NCBI GenBank assembly: GCA_018662075.1
Contig: JABJGX010000055.1
Coordinates: 1-16,809, forward strand
Origin: Candidatus Peregrinibacteria bacterium
GTDB taxonomy: Bacteria > Patescibacteriota > Gracilibacteria > Peribacterales > Peribacteraceae
Length of the DNA: 16,809 nt
Reading direction: 5' to 3'
A program made the position numbers and the translations under genes. The notes beneath the pieces are model-generated. The model saw only the letters and a list, made by a program, of their open reading frames with translations, was not told the origin of the DNA and did no database searches. This document shows, in pieces, positions 1 through 7,254 of the stretch (its first letter is position 1; every line of letters starts with the position of its first letter).

Positions 1-839
1 AGCGTTCCCTCACTGACACCTACAGCGGTTCCGCACACAGTTTCGAGCCCTGTGTCTATGACTTCACTGTGAAGCTTCTGCCACCACACGTCGTCTTCTG
101 GACTATGCGTGGCAGGCCAGATGTCTGCAGTTTTGGTACACACAAACGTACGGCGGAGTGCGAGGATGCGCATCAGCCATTCTGGGAACACACGTTCAAG
201 GAAGTATCCGAACTTTAGAAGCCACGCGGGCCCTGCAGGGATCAGTACGAATGTTCTTTCTATGTCGATTGTAAAACCTGCTGCATGAAGTGCATTTATA
301 ATTTCTTTTCGTGGCACCATACGGTGTGGACCTTCTCCATGGTCGAGGTGGAGCGTGGCTGAAAGCCAGTGCACGGGTTCCCATAAGACGTTTGGGGTGG
401 TGAGCACCATTGTTCCTCCCGGGCGCAAAATACGGCTAAGTTCTGCGATGTACTTGGTCGGCCACGGGACATGTTCCAGTGTTTCGTAGGTGAGGATGAC
501 ATCAAAATGCTCGTCTTTAAATGGTTGAGTGAGCTCTGTCATCACAGAAACTTCTACGTCTAAATTATGTGCTTTGAGGTTAGCATCTGCACGCTCTTTA
601 AAAGACCCCGCCATTGCAACACACCTGAAGTTTGCGGTTGGATACTTCTCTTTCATGAACACTGTTCCATTTCCGGTACGGCAATCGCAGTCTAAAACTT
701 TTGCGTTCTCTGGAATAGTAAAAAGAGGAGCACTGTCTTTGAAGCGTCTCATATATGAATCAATCTTTGCATTTTGATCGTCGTAGTCTGGTGAGTTGTC
801 CCAGTGCTCTGCCACTTGCTTTAGTGTCCACGTCTTCAT
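1..839 (-). CDS. SAM-dependent methyltransferase (class I), C-terminus cut by window edge
   Basis: Reading from ATG at 839 the frame is open to base 1, giving 279 residues with the end missing. Seen: the N-terminus contains a Rossmann-type SAM-binding strand at about residues 48-58 (VLDCDCRTGNG), an acidic post-strand region near 110, and motif TYETLEHVPWP at 118-128 followed by LRPGG at 138-142, all in the usual order for Methyltransf_11/23 proteins. A GEGPHRMVP segment near 168-176 and a C-terminal helical region follow. Odd: the motif I glycine ladder (GxGxG) is degraded, with D52 and R54 at positions that are usually Gly. It starts 4 bases after the stop of the upstream flippase-like gene on the same strand, so the two are probably co-transcribed. 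Inferred role: methylation of a sugar or lipid intermediate. The substrate cannot be read from sequence. Confidence 0.85.
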   Translation of the reverse strand, partial: MKTWTLKQVAEHWDNSPDYDDQNAKIDSYMRRFKDSAPLFTIPENAKVLDCDCRTGNGTVFMKEKYPTANFRCVAMAGSFKERADANLKAHNLDVEVSVMTELTQPFKDEHFDVILTYETLEHVPWPTKYIAELSRILRPGGTMVLTTPNVLWEPVHWLSATLHLDHGEGPHRMVPRKEIINALHAAGFTIDIERTFVLIPAGPAWLLKFGYFLERVFPEWLMRILALRRTFVCTKTADIWPATHSPEDDVWWQKLHSEVIDTGLETVCGTAVGVSEGT

Positions 840-843
840 ATGC

Positions 844-1680
844 CTATCGTACCCCTTTCACCCAATACCATCCTCCAAGTAGTCCACTAAAGATGATGCT
901 GATAAACATTAGGAAGGCGAGGGACACTGCCTGCTCTGCGCTCACTCCATATGGTGCGAGCAGTATAAGGAGTGCTGCATCGCGTGTACCAAGGCCTGAA
1001 GGGGCGATCGGAAGAAGGGAAATGATTCCGGTAACTGTAAAAGTAGAGATAAGAATAGGAACTGAAACGCTAATATCGATAGACCAGGCAATGAGAAGTG
1101 CCCATAAGAAATAAATACTCCACGACACGAGGGTCCATGTCATACCTGGAACGATAGCTTTTTCTATCCAGTGCAATCGTGTCATCTTTTTCCAGAATAT
1201 TCGGCCTATTTGCGCTCCAATAATTGCGAGTACTAGAAGTGTCACTAGAAATTTCCAACCAAAGAGAACTCCTGCACTAATAATTCCTATTATTCCGATG
1301 CATGCGACATCGAATAGCCGGTCGACTATGGCAATACTTAAAGCTTTTGCTGTATGGATGCCTACATTTTTTAGATAGGCAGCTCTGCCCAGCTCGCCAA
1401 GCTTTGCAGGGGTTATACCTGCAAGAAATACTCCGATGTTAAAGATCTTCCAGTGTTCTTGAAGAGAGAGGGATATATCTGTGGTGTGAACCAGTGCTTT
1501 AAAGCGCTGCGTTTTGCAGAAATAGATGCAGAAGAGCAAAGGGAATGATAGTCCTAGCATTATGATGTTTACGGATTGAAGTTGCAGGAATAGCTCCTCT
1601 CGGTCGATTTGACTTAAGATAAGAATAAATATTCCTATGCCTATAAGCTTCAAAAGCCGAAGAATCCATCGCTTTGCCAT
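844..1680 (-). CDS. Flippase-like integral membrane protein (UPF0104 / LPG-synthase TM family)
   Basis: A 278-residue, strongly hydrophobic protein with about seven or eight predicted membrane spans. Seen: the family signatures PAKLGELGRAAYLK at residues 91-104, VDRLFD at 119-124 and PIAPSGLGTRDAAL at 224-237 are all present. The family (TIGR00374-like, related to the membrane part of lysylphosphatidylglycerol synthase) is shorter than full MprF and lacks the aminoacyl-transferase domain. Members commonly sit in glycan loci and are thought to move lipids or lipid-linked sugars across the membrane. That function is inferred here. It is the first gene of a two-gene minus-strand unit with the methyltransferase ending at base 1. 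Its ATG is 35 bases from the divergent GT-C gene. A TACTAT hexamer lies 7 bases upstream of the ATG, and no Shine-Dalgarno sequence is visible. Confidence 0.85.
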   Translation of the reverse strand: MAKRWILRLLKLIGIGIFILILSQIDREELFLQLQSVNIIMLGLSFPLLFCIYFCKTQRFKALVHTTDISLSLQEHWKIFNIGVFLAGITPAKLGELGRAAYLKNVGIHTAKALSIAIVDRLFDVACIGIIGIISAGVLFGWKFLVTLLVLAIIGAQIGRIFWKKMTRLHWIEKAIVPGMTWTLVSWSIYFLWALLIAWSIDISVSVPILISTFTVTGIISLLPIAPSGLGTRDAALLILLAPYGVSAEQAVSLAFLMFISIIFSGLLGGWYWVKGVR

Positions 1681-1687
1681 CGCTTAA

Positions 1688-1693
1688 ATAGTA
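1688..1693 (-). promoter_or_regulatory. Candidate -10 element for the flippase-like gene
   Basis: On the minus strand the hexamer TACTAT (4-5 of 6 to TATAAT) is followed by 7 bases and then the ATG at 1680. Transcription would start at or next to the start codon, giving a leaderless mRNA. No convincing -35 box is seen. Confidence 0.4.
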
Positions 1694-1703
1694 GAGTGTT
1701 TTA

Positions 1704-1709
1704 GACAAT
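1704..1709 (+). promoter_or_regulatory. Candidate -10 element for the GT-C gene
   Basis: GACAAT is followed by 6 bases and then ATG at 1716. The first T of the consensus is replaced by G, so this is the weakest of the series. It is listed because spacing and position match the other divergent starts. No Shine-Dalgarno sequence precedes the ATG. Confidence 0.3.
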
Positions 1710-1715
1710 TCGCCC

Positions 1716-3350
1716 ATGAAAAACCCTCTACACCTTTGTCTTCGGCAACCTCTATTAGCGCTCTTGGCGTGTGCAGCACTTGCTTTGGTGTGGTCTTTGC
1801 CCGCTCTTATAATGGGTGATGGGTTTGGCTTCTTCCCTCACATGGAAGCGCGGAACTTGGCCGTTTCTGGGCTCTTTAGTTTTACAGATACTCTTGGTCG
1901 AACGCTTTCGACGGATCTCGTATCGACTATTGGTGTACCGAGTGCAGCTGATGGGAGGCTGAGTCGCGTACTTATTGCATGGCTTTCACAGGGGATAGTA
2001 TGGGGTGATCTTGTATCGTGGACTATTGCGGGAAGCGCTGTGCTGGCAATTGGAATGTTCTTTTGGTGGGCGACAGTATTGAAGCTGTTTAATAAGAGAA
2101 CTGCATGGACAACACTTATTATTACTGCACTCATGCCTGTCTATTTTAGAGAAGCTGTATGGTTTGATAATTACAACTTGGCACTTACTTGCCTTTCGGC
2201 ATCTGCCGCTGCATTTGTATGGTTGAAAGACAAGCGACCTATGGTTGCACTGCTCGTCGCAGGGCTACTGTTTGGTGCGTCTATTAGTGCGAAAGATGTT
2301 TTTTTAATTATGATTCCGTGGTTGGGTGTTACGTTTTTATGGAAGCGGCAATGGAAAGGAGGGGCTGTGTTCTTTATTGCAGCACTCGCCGTGTACATGG
2401 TTCCGTACTTGAGTGACATCTCTACACTTGGGTATCCGGTAAACCAGAACATTGCTCGCGTGTGGCCGGGTGCAGAGGCTATTGCGAATGAAACGTATCT
2501 GCATTTATATCCTGATCCTTATACGTATTATTTTGATCGCGCAGCATTTGATGAGCAGTTCATTGCTGCTGTAGAGACGAAGCCTCTTTCCGACCGCATG
2601 CGAGACGAAAAGGTGATGATGTCCTATGGACTGGCTGATGGAATCTTCCGGCGTGTACGACTTGGGACGTGGCTTATTGCTAATGACATTCCACCTTTCT
2701 TTCAGCGTCAGGCATCTGGTGGTGCGTTCTTGTGGATCTTTGCAATTCCTGGGTTTATTGCATTATGGAGAAGGGATAAGAAGCTTGTATTGTGGCTCCT
2801 TGGCTTAGTCTTTTCTATGTATATCGCTATTCGCTTTGTACTGCTGTATGAAAGAAGTCATTTCATGAATATTGCATGGGTATATGCGTTATTTGTGGGA
2901 TACGGCATTGCAGAGGTCAGCACTATGCAGAGGCAGATGCGTGCGAGTGTTGTGACTGCACTGCTCGTTGCTGTGTGCGCTTTGCAATTGCTTCAGGCGA
3001 ATAGGTACGAGTTTGCAGCGCGGTATAGAAGAAGCACTGTGGCAGATCTGCGAGGAACTGCAGAAGCCTTAAAGTCGCTCCCAGAGGGGAGTGTTATTGC
3101 ACTTGAGGCACATCCAAGTGATATCGAAACCTTGGCTCTTCTAAGCAATAAAACAATCACCCTCTTCCGTGAAGAGACTCTCCTGAAGTTACAGGGCTCT
3201 GGAAAATTGGCAAATGTTCTTACCGAGTATGGCGTGACCCATGCTCTTGATTACGACATGAGGACACCTGCAATAAATATCAGCTCAGATGAATCAGTAA
3301 GTGCACCACCAAGTGCATTTACAAAGTGGTTGATTCATTTGGTTCGATAA
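1716..3350 (+). CDS. Multi-pass membrane protein, probable GT-C glycosyltransferase (GT39/PMT-like)
   Basis: 544 residues. Seen: a hydrophobic N-terminal segment (about 11-33), then an extracytoplasmic-looking loop with the acidic residue of FFPHMEARN (39-47). About ten further hydrophobic spans run to around residue 430, and a soluble C-terminal domain of roughly 110 residues follows. The acidic loop after the first span, a WFDNYNL loop and an AKD motif after a later span fit the general plan of polyprenyl-phosphate-sugar-dependent GT-C enzymes (ArnT/PMT type). No signature is strong enough to name a subfamily. Expected role: transfer of a sugar from a lipid carrier on the outer face of the membrane. 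Alternative: an O-antigen polymerase-like or uncharacterised membrane protein. The start lies 35 bases from the divergent flippase gene. A 5-bp hairpin overlaps the stop codon. Confidence 0.7.
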   Translation: MKNPLHLCLRQPLLALLACAALALVWSLPALIMGDGFGFFPHMEARNLAVSGLFSFTDTLGRTLSTDLVSTIGVPSAADGRLSRVLIAWLSQGIVWGDLVSWTIAGSAVLAIGMFFWWATVLKLFNKRTAWTTLIITALMPVYFREAVWFDNYNLALTCLSASAAAFVWLKDKRPMVALLVAGLLFGASISAKDVFLIMIPWLGVTFLWKRQWKGGAVFFIAALAVYMVPYLSDISTLGYPVNQNIARVWPGAEAIANETYLHLYPDPYTYYFDRAAFDEQFIAAVETKPLSDRMRDEKVMMSYGLADGIFRRVRLGTWLIANDIPPFFQRQASGGAFLWIFAIPGFIALWRRDKKLVLWLLGLVFSMYIAIRFVLLYERSHFMNIAWVYALFVGYGIAEVSTMQRQMRASVVTALLVAVCALQLLQANRYEFAARYRRSTVADLRGTAEALKSLPEGSVIALEAHPSDIETLALLSNKTITLFREETLLKLQGSGKLANVLTEYGVTHALDYDMRTPAINISSDESVSAPPSAFTKWLIHLVR

Positions 3351-3356
3351 AATCGA
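3344..3356 (+). other. Small inverted repeat over a stop codon
   Basis: TCGAT-AAA-ATCGA forms a 5-bp stem with a 3-base loop that includes the TAA stop of the GT-C gene. No T-tract follows, so it is not a convincing intrinsic terminator. It resembles the hairpin at 5930-5944. Confidence 0.3.
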
Positions 3357-3363
3357 TATATCT

Positions 3364-3392
3364 TTGCCTTTAATTAACAAATGAAGTTAAAT
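3364..3392 (+). promoter_or_regulatory. Candidate promoter of the small methyltransferase
   Basis: TTGCCT (3364-3369), a 17-base spacer and TTAAAT (3387-3392) each match 4 of 6 sigma-70 consensus positions. The ATG at 3401 lies 8 bases downstream. This suggests the gene can be transcribed on its own despite following the GT-C gene by only 50 bases. Confidence 0.35.
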
Positions 3393-3400
3393 GCTTTTTG

Positions 3401-4030
3401 ATGATATCTTTCAAATCTAAATCTCTTCATACAAGAGAAATTCTTGCAGAGCTTGCTCCAGATTATGCTCGTGGTCGATTAATTGACGTTGGTGCTGGAT
3501 CTTCTAAGTATAAAGATATTTTTATGCCATATATCTCTGAATACAAAGCGTGTGACTCTTTTGAAGCACCTCATATTGATAAGGTAGTTGATGCTCATGA
3601 TCTTTCTTATGATGATGAGGAGTTTGATACAGTCATTTGTACCATGGTCTTAGAGCATGTACAGAAGCCGTGGATTGTTGCATCTGAATTGCAGCGAGTG
3701 CTCCGATCAGGTGGACATTGTATTGTTGGAGCTCCTTTTATGTTTCCATACCATCAAGATCCTGAGGATTATTTTCGGTTTTCTACTGCTGGTATGGCTT
3801 CATTGTTTGATCAATGTGAAATTGTAAGGGTATGGGGCGTAGGTGGGACAGCAAGTTTATTTGAGTCTTGCTGGCGCATTTGTTTTTGTAGTCCGTATAA
3901 AAAGCCTCATGGATTTTTGAGGAGGAATATTTATCGTGTTATCAGAATTATTTTTGAATTTATTGATAGACATTCTTCACATCCAGAGAATTTGTATTGC
4001 AATACATATATTGTTGCAAAAAAGAAGTAA
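3401..4030 (+). CDS. SAM-dependent methyltransferase (Methyltransf_11 type)
   Basis: 209 residues from ATG 3401. A TTG three bases earlier is possible but less likely. Seen: SAM motif I LIDVGAGSSKYKD at about residues 27-39, an acidic VDAHDLSYDDEEFD stretch near 63-76, TMVLEHVQKPW near 80-90 and LRSGGHCIVGAPF near 102-114. These are the core blocks of the family in the right order. The FPYHQDPEDYFRFS segment is typical of methyltransferases found in glycan clusters. Likely role: O- or N-methylation of a sugar or lipid-linked saccharide in the cytoplasm (inference). Odd: base composition is lower than its neighbours, with about 28% G+C in each of the two lines 3901-4020 against 48% in the line counted from the preceding gene, which suggests separate acquisition. 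It converges with the deacetylase gene, with one base between the two stops. Confidence 0.85.
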   Translation: MISFKSKSLHTREILAELAPDYARGRLIDVGAGSSKYKDIFMPYISEYKACDSFEAPHIDKVVDAHDLSYDDEEFDTVICTMVLEHVQKPWIVASELQRVLRSGGHCIVGAPFMFPYHQDPEDYFRFSTAGMASLFDQCEIVRVWGVGGTASLFESCWRICFCSPYKKPHGFLRRNIYRVIRIIFEFIDRHSSHPENLYCNTYIVAKKK

Positions 4031-4031
4031 G

Positions 4032-4766
4032 CTATTGGAGTAACTGACTATTTACTACGTGCTTAACCTCTTTATGCGTGGCAACAAACCTGAGGAACTC
4101 TTCGAGTTCTTTCCACATGTCATACTTTTCAACTTCATGACTGTGTCCCCATAAGTGGAAGCAGGGTTGGTTAGTACTATGTGCATACGTAAACATTGCC
4201 TTCGCAAGAGAGAGCCAGTTGTTGCATTCTGTTAAAGGAATTCCGTAAGCCTTGATGGCTTTTCTTTTCACACGGAGTGGTCCATATTTATCCAGTACAT
4301 GCCACCAGCGCGAGTGCACTTTTCTTTTTGGGAATGGTGCAATTTGTAAACTCGTGTTTTGCTGGAATGCATTTTCAGATGTGAATAGCATTTGAGTTAT
4401 TCCTCGTGCACCTTTGTATCCTGCCTCTTTTACAAGGTTTTCAATCTCATCGTTTGTATCTCCATAGGGATAGCAAAACATTTCGCATGGTTTACCGCTA
4501 AGTTCCTCGATCCATTTTTTACTTTCAATGATTTCCTCTTTTACTTTTTCCGAAGGAATGAGTGTGAGCTTGGGATGCTTTATTGTGTGTGCCCCGAGCT
4601 CATGGTTTTTCATGAGAGTTGCAATATCCTTTGGGTCCAACATGGATTTTCCATGCTGTTTATGTGGGCAAAGATAAAATGTTCCTTTGGCACCATTAGC
4701 ACTGAGGAGCTCTGATATCTTCATATCAAGCGCATAGCCATCGTCCCAAGAGGTCGTAAATTTCAT
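4032..4766 (-). CDS. Polysaccharide deacetylase, NodB homology domain (CE4)
   Basis: 244 residues that are almost entirely NodB domain. Seen: motif 1 TSWDDG with D8 and D9, motif 2 H60-TIK-H64 (metal-binding His pair), motif 3 FCYPYGDTND at about 97-106 and a late HLWGHSHE block at 204-211 giving the motif 5 His. All metal and catalytic positions needed for a CE4 enzyme are present. There is no signal peptide or membrane anchor, so the enzyme should be cytoplasmic. That argues for action on a lipid-linked or nucleotide-linked sugar before export rather than on peptidoglycan. It lies alone between two plus-strand genes and converges on the methyltransferase with a one-base gap. The -10-like TACTCT lies exactly 6 bases before the ATG. 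Alternative: an N-acyl or formyl-sugar hydrolase of the same fold. Confidence 0.88.
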   Translation of the reverse strand: MKFTTSWDDGYALDMKISELLSANGAKGTFYLCPHKQHGKSMLDPKDIATLMKNHELGAHTIKHPKLTLIPSEKVKEEIIESKKWIEELSGKPCEMFCYPYGDTNDEIENLVKEAGYKGARGITQMLFTSENAFQQNTSLQIAPFPKRKVHSRWWHVLDKYGPLRVKRKAIKAYGIPLTECNNWLSLAKAMFTYAHSTNQPCFHLWGHSHEVEKYDMWKELEEFLRFVATHKEVKHVVNSQLLQ

Positions 4767-4772
4767 GGGCTT

Positions 4773-4778
4773 AGAGTA
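4773..4778 (-). promoter_or_regulatory. Candidate -10 element of the deacetylase gene
   Basis: On the minus strand TACTCT is followed by 6 bases and then ATG at 4766, predicting a leaderless transcript. No Shine-Dalgarno sequence is present and no clear -35 is visible. Confidence 0.4.
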
Positions 4779-4799
4779 GCAGTTAAAATGGCTCTTAGA

Positions 4800-4805
4800 T
4801 ACAAT
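4800..4805 (+). promoter_or_regulatory. Candidate -10 element of the GT4 gene; decides its start
   Basis: TACAAT (5 of 6 to consensus) is followed by 6 bases and then ATG at 4812. It supports 4812 rather than the in-frame ATG at 4788 as the true start, because a transcript from here would exclude 4788. Confidence 0.45.
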
Positions 4806-4811
4806 TGGACC

Positions 4812-5936
4812 ATGCGTGTTTGTATTTTAAGCCAAAGCCTCGATGCCTACAAAGGGGGAAACCACCTGCCTTTACTGGCTGCATGCCCAAATACAGAGTT
4901 TACGATTCTTACTAACAGAACAAGGCCGAAAAATCCGGATCTGCCAAGTAATGTCAGTGTGTTGACCTTAGGGGAGAGAATTGGCTCTTATTACTATGGC
5001 TTTGCGGACTATCTGTATGCGCATTATGTGATAAAGAAGTACCCACCAAGTGATCCTTTCTGGAAGCAATTTGATGTGATTCACCTTAATCAGACCATGG
5101 GAACAAAGATGCTGCAGCTCATCAAAACTGGGGTACCTGTTCTGTATACCGTTCACCATCCAGCAACTGTAGACAGAGAGGTAGCAATTGCTGAAAGTGG
5201 TTTTGTGGAAGGCTTAAAGTGGAGAGCAAAGTATGCCCTGCTTGTGAGGTGGCAGAAGAAGTTATGTCGCAAGATGCCACATATTATGACGGTATCTGAA
5301 ACATCATCGAAGAGACTTCAAGATGACTATAGATGTCCAGCTAGCAACATTCATGTTGTGTATAACGGAGTGGATGGAGAGGTGTTTTCTCTTGGAAAAA
5401 AAGATGCACAGTACGACACCATTGCACTTGGATCTTTCATTCATCCACGAAAAGGTTTTCCGTATTTAGCAGAGGTTTACCGGAAGCTTTCAGCTGAAGG
5501 AAAAAAGATTGCAGATGTCGGAAGGCGCAGCCAGGAGCAGCAGGAAATTCTTTCTACAATTCCAGGGGTTACTATGTTTGGAATGATAGAGCAGGATCAA
5601 TTAGTTTCATTAGTACAAGATTCAAAAACTTTAGTTCTAACCGCTTTATACGAAGGATTTGGCTTGTCTATTATTGAGGCACTGAGCACTGGTCGTCCGC
5701 CGTTCCCGTTTGATGTTGGTGCGGTCCGAGAAGTCCTTCGACCGATTGATGAAACGCTTATCTCTTCTAGAAGAGATTCAAATGCAGTTGCGACAAAGAT
5801 TTTACAATATCTTTCGTTATCTGAAGAGGAGAGAATGAGTCGTGGGCAAAAGTATCGTGATGCTGTTCTTCAGGAGTATAGTATCGAGAAAGCAGGACAG
5901 TCGTTAGAAGGGCTTTATAATAAATTATTACGATAA
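4812..5936 (+). CDS. Glycosyltransferase family 4 (GT-B fold)
   Basis: 374 residues. I chose ATG 4812 over an in-frame ATG at 4788 because GT4 proteins typically begin with a strand such as MRVCILSQ, and because of the TACAAT box just upstream. Seen: a short glycine-containing loop AYKGG near residues 12-16, TVHHP at 113-117, a VYNGVD linker near 183-188, HPRKGFPYL at about 211-219 (nucleotide-phosphate binding Arg and Lys), and the EX7E pair E281/E289 in EGFGLSIIE. This is a complete retaining GT4 enzyme that uses a nucleotide sugar at the inner membrane face. Donor and acceptor are unknown. The usual proline-rich donor loop after EX7E reads STGRPPFPFDVGAV, slightly divergent from the common pattern. 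The gene converges on the wzx-like gene with a one-base gap and a small hairpin over both stops. Confidence 0.88.
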   Translation: MRVCILSQSLDAYKGGNHLPLLAACPNTEFTILTNRTRPKNPDLPSNVSVLTLGERIGSYYYGFADYLYAHYVIKKYPPSDPFWKQFDVIHLNQTMGTKMLQLIKTGVPVLYTVHHPATVDREVAIAESGFVEGLKWRAKYALLVRWQKKLCRKMPHIMTVSETSSKRLQDDYRCPASNIHVVYNGVDGEVFSLGKKDAQYDTIALGSFIHPRKGFPYLAEVYRKLSAEGKKIADVGRRSQEQQEILSTIPGVTMFGMIEQDQLVSLVQDSKTLVLTALYEGFGLSIIEALSTGRPPFPFDVGAVREVLRPIDETLISSRRDSNAVATKILQYLSLSEEERMSRGQKYRDAVLQEYSIEKAGQSLEGLYNKLLR

Positions 5937-5944
5937 CCTATCGT
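5930..5944. terminator. Hairpin over two convergent stop codons, possible weak bidirectional terminator
   Basis: ACGATA-ACC-TATCGT is a perfect 6-bp stem with a 3-base loop that covers the end of the GT4 gene and abuts the stop of the convergent wzx-like gene. Read on the minus strand it is followed by an A/T-rich run, and on the plus strand no T-tract follows. Termination is possible but unproven. Confidence 0.3.
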
Positions 5945-7254
5945 TGCAATGTGCGATTTAGCCTCACTATCCGATAGGTAGGAATGATGAGAAGAATGAT
6001 AATGAAGTGATAGATGCCAAGTGCTATATAGAGTGCAAAGGTTATTTTTGTGTAACTCATCAATGTAAAGAATGCACCAAGTGAGCATGTAAGGCCTACT
6101 AGGTTAAACGTTGTGGCAATGTATATGCGAGAATAGAGTCTCAAGATGGGTGTGATGAGAATGTGTATTACGCTTGTTGTGTGCAATATAGCAATGACGA
6201 TGAACGGGTATACAGCGACAGAGAAGTCTGCGCCATACACCAGTGGAATGAGTGGTGGTACAACCAATAAGGCGCCGACTGTAGCGCCAACGTGAATGAG
6301 GCTTGAATACGTTGCGAGCTTTACAATACTTTTTTTAAGTCCTGCACCACTGCTGGATAATGTTGGTATAACAGATGCAGAGAGTCTGCTGATATTGCTG
6401 AGTACAAATGATGCTGGTAGGTTTCCGAGCTTGAATGCGAGGCGGAAGAGTCCAACGACGGATTCCTGTACAAACATTCCAAGGACAACAAGGAAGAGGT
6501 TCGGATAGAGGTTGCCTACATTCTTGTCGATGGCGATCCATACACCGTCTTTCCCAAGGCTCCATACATGTGAAAGTTTACGTATGCCTATGATTTCTAT
6601 TAATGATGGTAGGTTATATTTTGATCGAATGCTGCTGTACATTAGTAGGCTTATAACACTCATGAGTGCCGTACCATAGAGTGTGCCAAGTAATACCCCT
6701 TCTACACCCTTTCCTTGTAAAAGAAACAGGACAGAGAGGCCAAGTTGTACAACAATACGACTATTTTCAATGATGGTAAGCTTTCGAATTTCACGAACGG
6801 ACTGCAGCACGATTGACCCAAAAACAAAGAGAGGGTCGACAATAGAAGATATGAAGATGATACGAGCAAGGGCTCCGATCTCTGGTTTGCCGTACATCAC
6901 ATCTGTTATCCACGGGAGAAATGGAATGAGTAGTGCCATGATGAGTGCACTACATGCAGAGAGGAATAGGTAGTAATGGAGAACCTCTTTCATGCGAGTG
7001 GTGTCTTTCTTTCCGTACGCTTCTGCAAAGAACGTTAGGGCTGTTGTTTGCTGTCCAAGGTTTGTGATAAAGCCAAGTAGACCTGTGAACGCGAGTACGA
7101 TTGCGTAGACACCGTATCCTTGTAGTCCGAGGAGACGGGCAAAGAGAATAGATGCAAGAAACCCAGACCCTGTTGTCACAATTTGCCCGATTTGCATCGT
7201 TGCAATATCGCGAACGAATTTTATTTGGCTAAATGAGGTAAGAAATTTTTTCAT
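5938..7254 (-). CDS. Wzx-type polysaccharide flippase (MOP superfamily)
   Basis: 438 residues with about 12 to 14 hydrophobic segments. Seen: the N-terminus IGQIVTTGSGFLASILFARLLGLQGYGVYA (motif within residues 22-51) matches the start of Polysacc_synt/MATE-like flippases, where a conserved LLG-YG loop follows the first span. Family members move undecaprenyl-linked oligosaccharide repeat units from the cytoplasmic to the outer leaflet. Length fits the family (about 400-500 residues). The ATG overlaps the TGA stop of the cupin gene (ATGA), so it is the third gene of a translationally coupled trio behind the C-methyltransferase. This links export to the sugar built by that trio. I did not assign wzx as a firm symbol because MOP subfamilies are hard to separate by eye. 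Confidence 0.87.
   Translation of the reverse strand: MKKFLTSFSQIKFVRDIATMQIGQIVTTGSGFLASILFARLLGLQGYGVYAIVLAFTGLLGFITNLGQQTTALTFFAEAYGKKDTTRMKEVLHYYLFLSACSALIMALLIPFLPWITDVMYGKPEIGALARIIFISSIVDPLFVFGSIVLQSVREIRKLTIIENSRIVVQLGLSVLFLLQGKGVEGVLLGTLYGTALMSVISLLMYSSIRSKYNLPSLIEIIGIRKLSHVWSLGKDGVWIAIDKNVGNLYPNLFLVVLGMFVQESVVGLFRLAFKLGNLPASFVLSNISRLSASVIPTLSSSGAGLKKSIVKLATYSSLIHVGATVGALLVVPPLIPLVYGADFSVAVYPFIVIAILHTTSVIHILITPILRLYSRIYIATTFNLVGLTCSLGAFFTLMSYTKITFALYIALGIYHFIIILLIIPTYRIVRLNRTLQR

Noticed and set aside
755..1114. A 119-codon open frame on the plus strand across the methyltransferase/flippase boundary
   Set aside because: Both minus-strand genes below it carry clear family motifs, and the plus-strand protein shows none.
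3398..3400. TTG start three bases before the ATG of the small methyltransferase
   Set aside because: The ATG at 3401 is the stronger codon, and the difference is a single residue with no ribosome-binding site to favour TTG.
4788..4811. Upstream in-frame ATG that would add 8 residues to the GT4 protein
   Set aside because: The added residues do not fit the first beta strand of GT4 proteins, and the TACAAT box at 4800-4805 lies downstream of this ATG.
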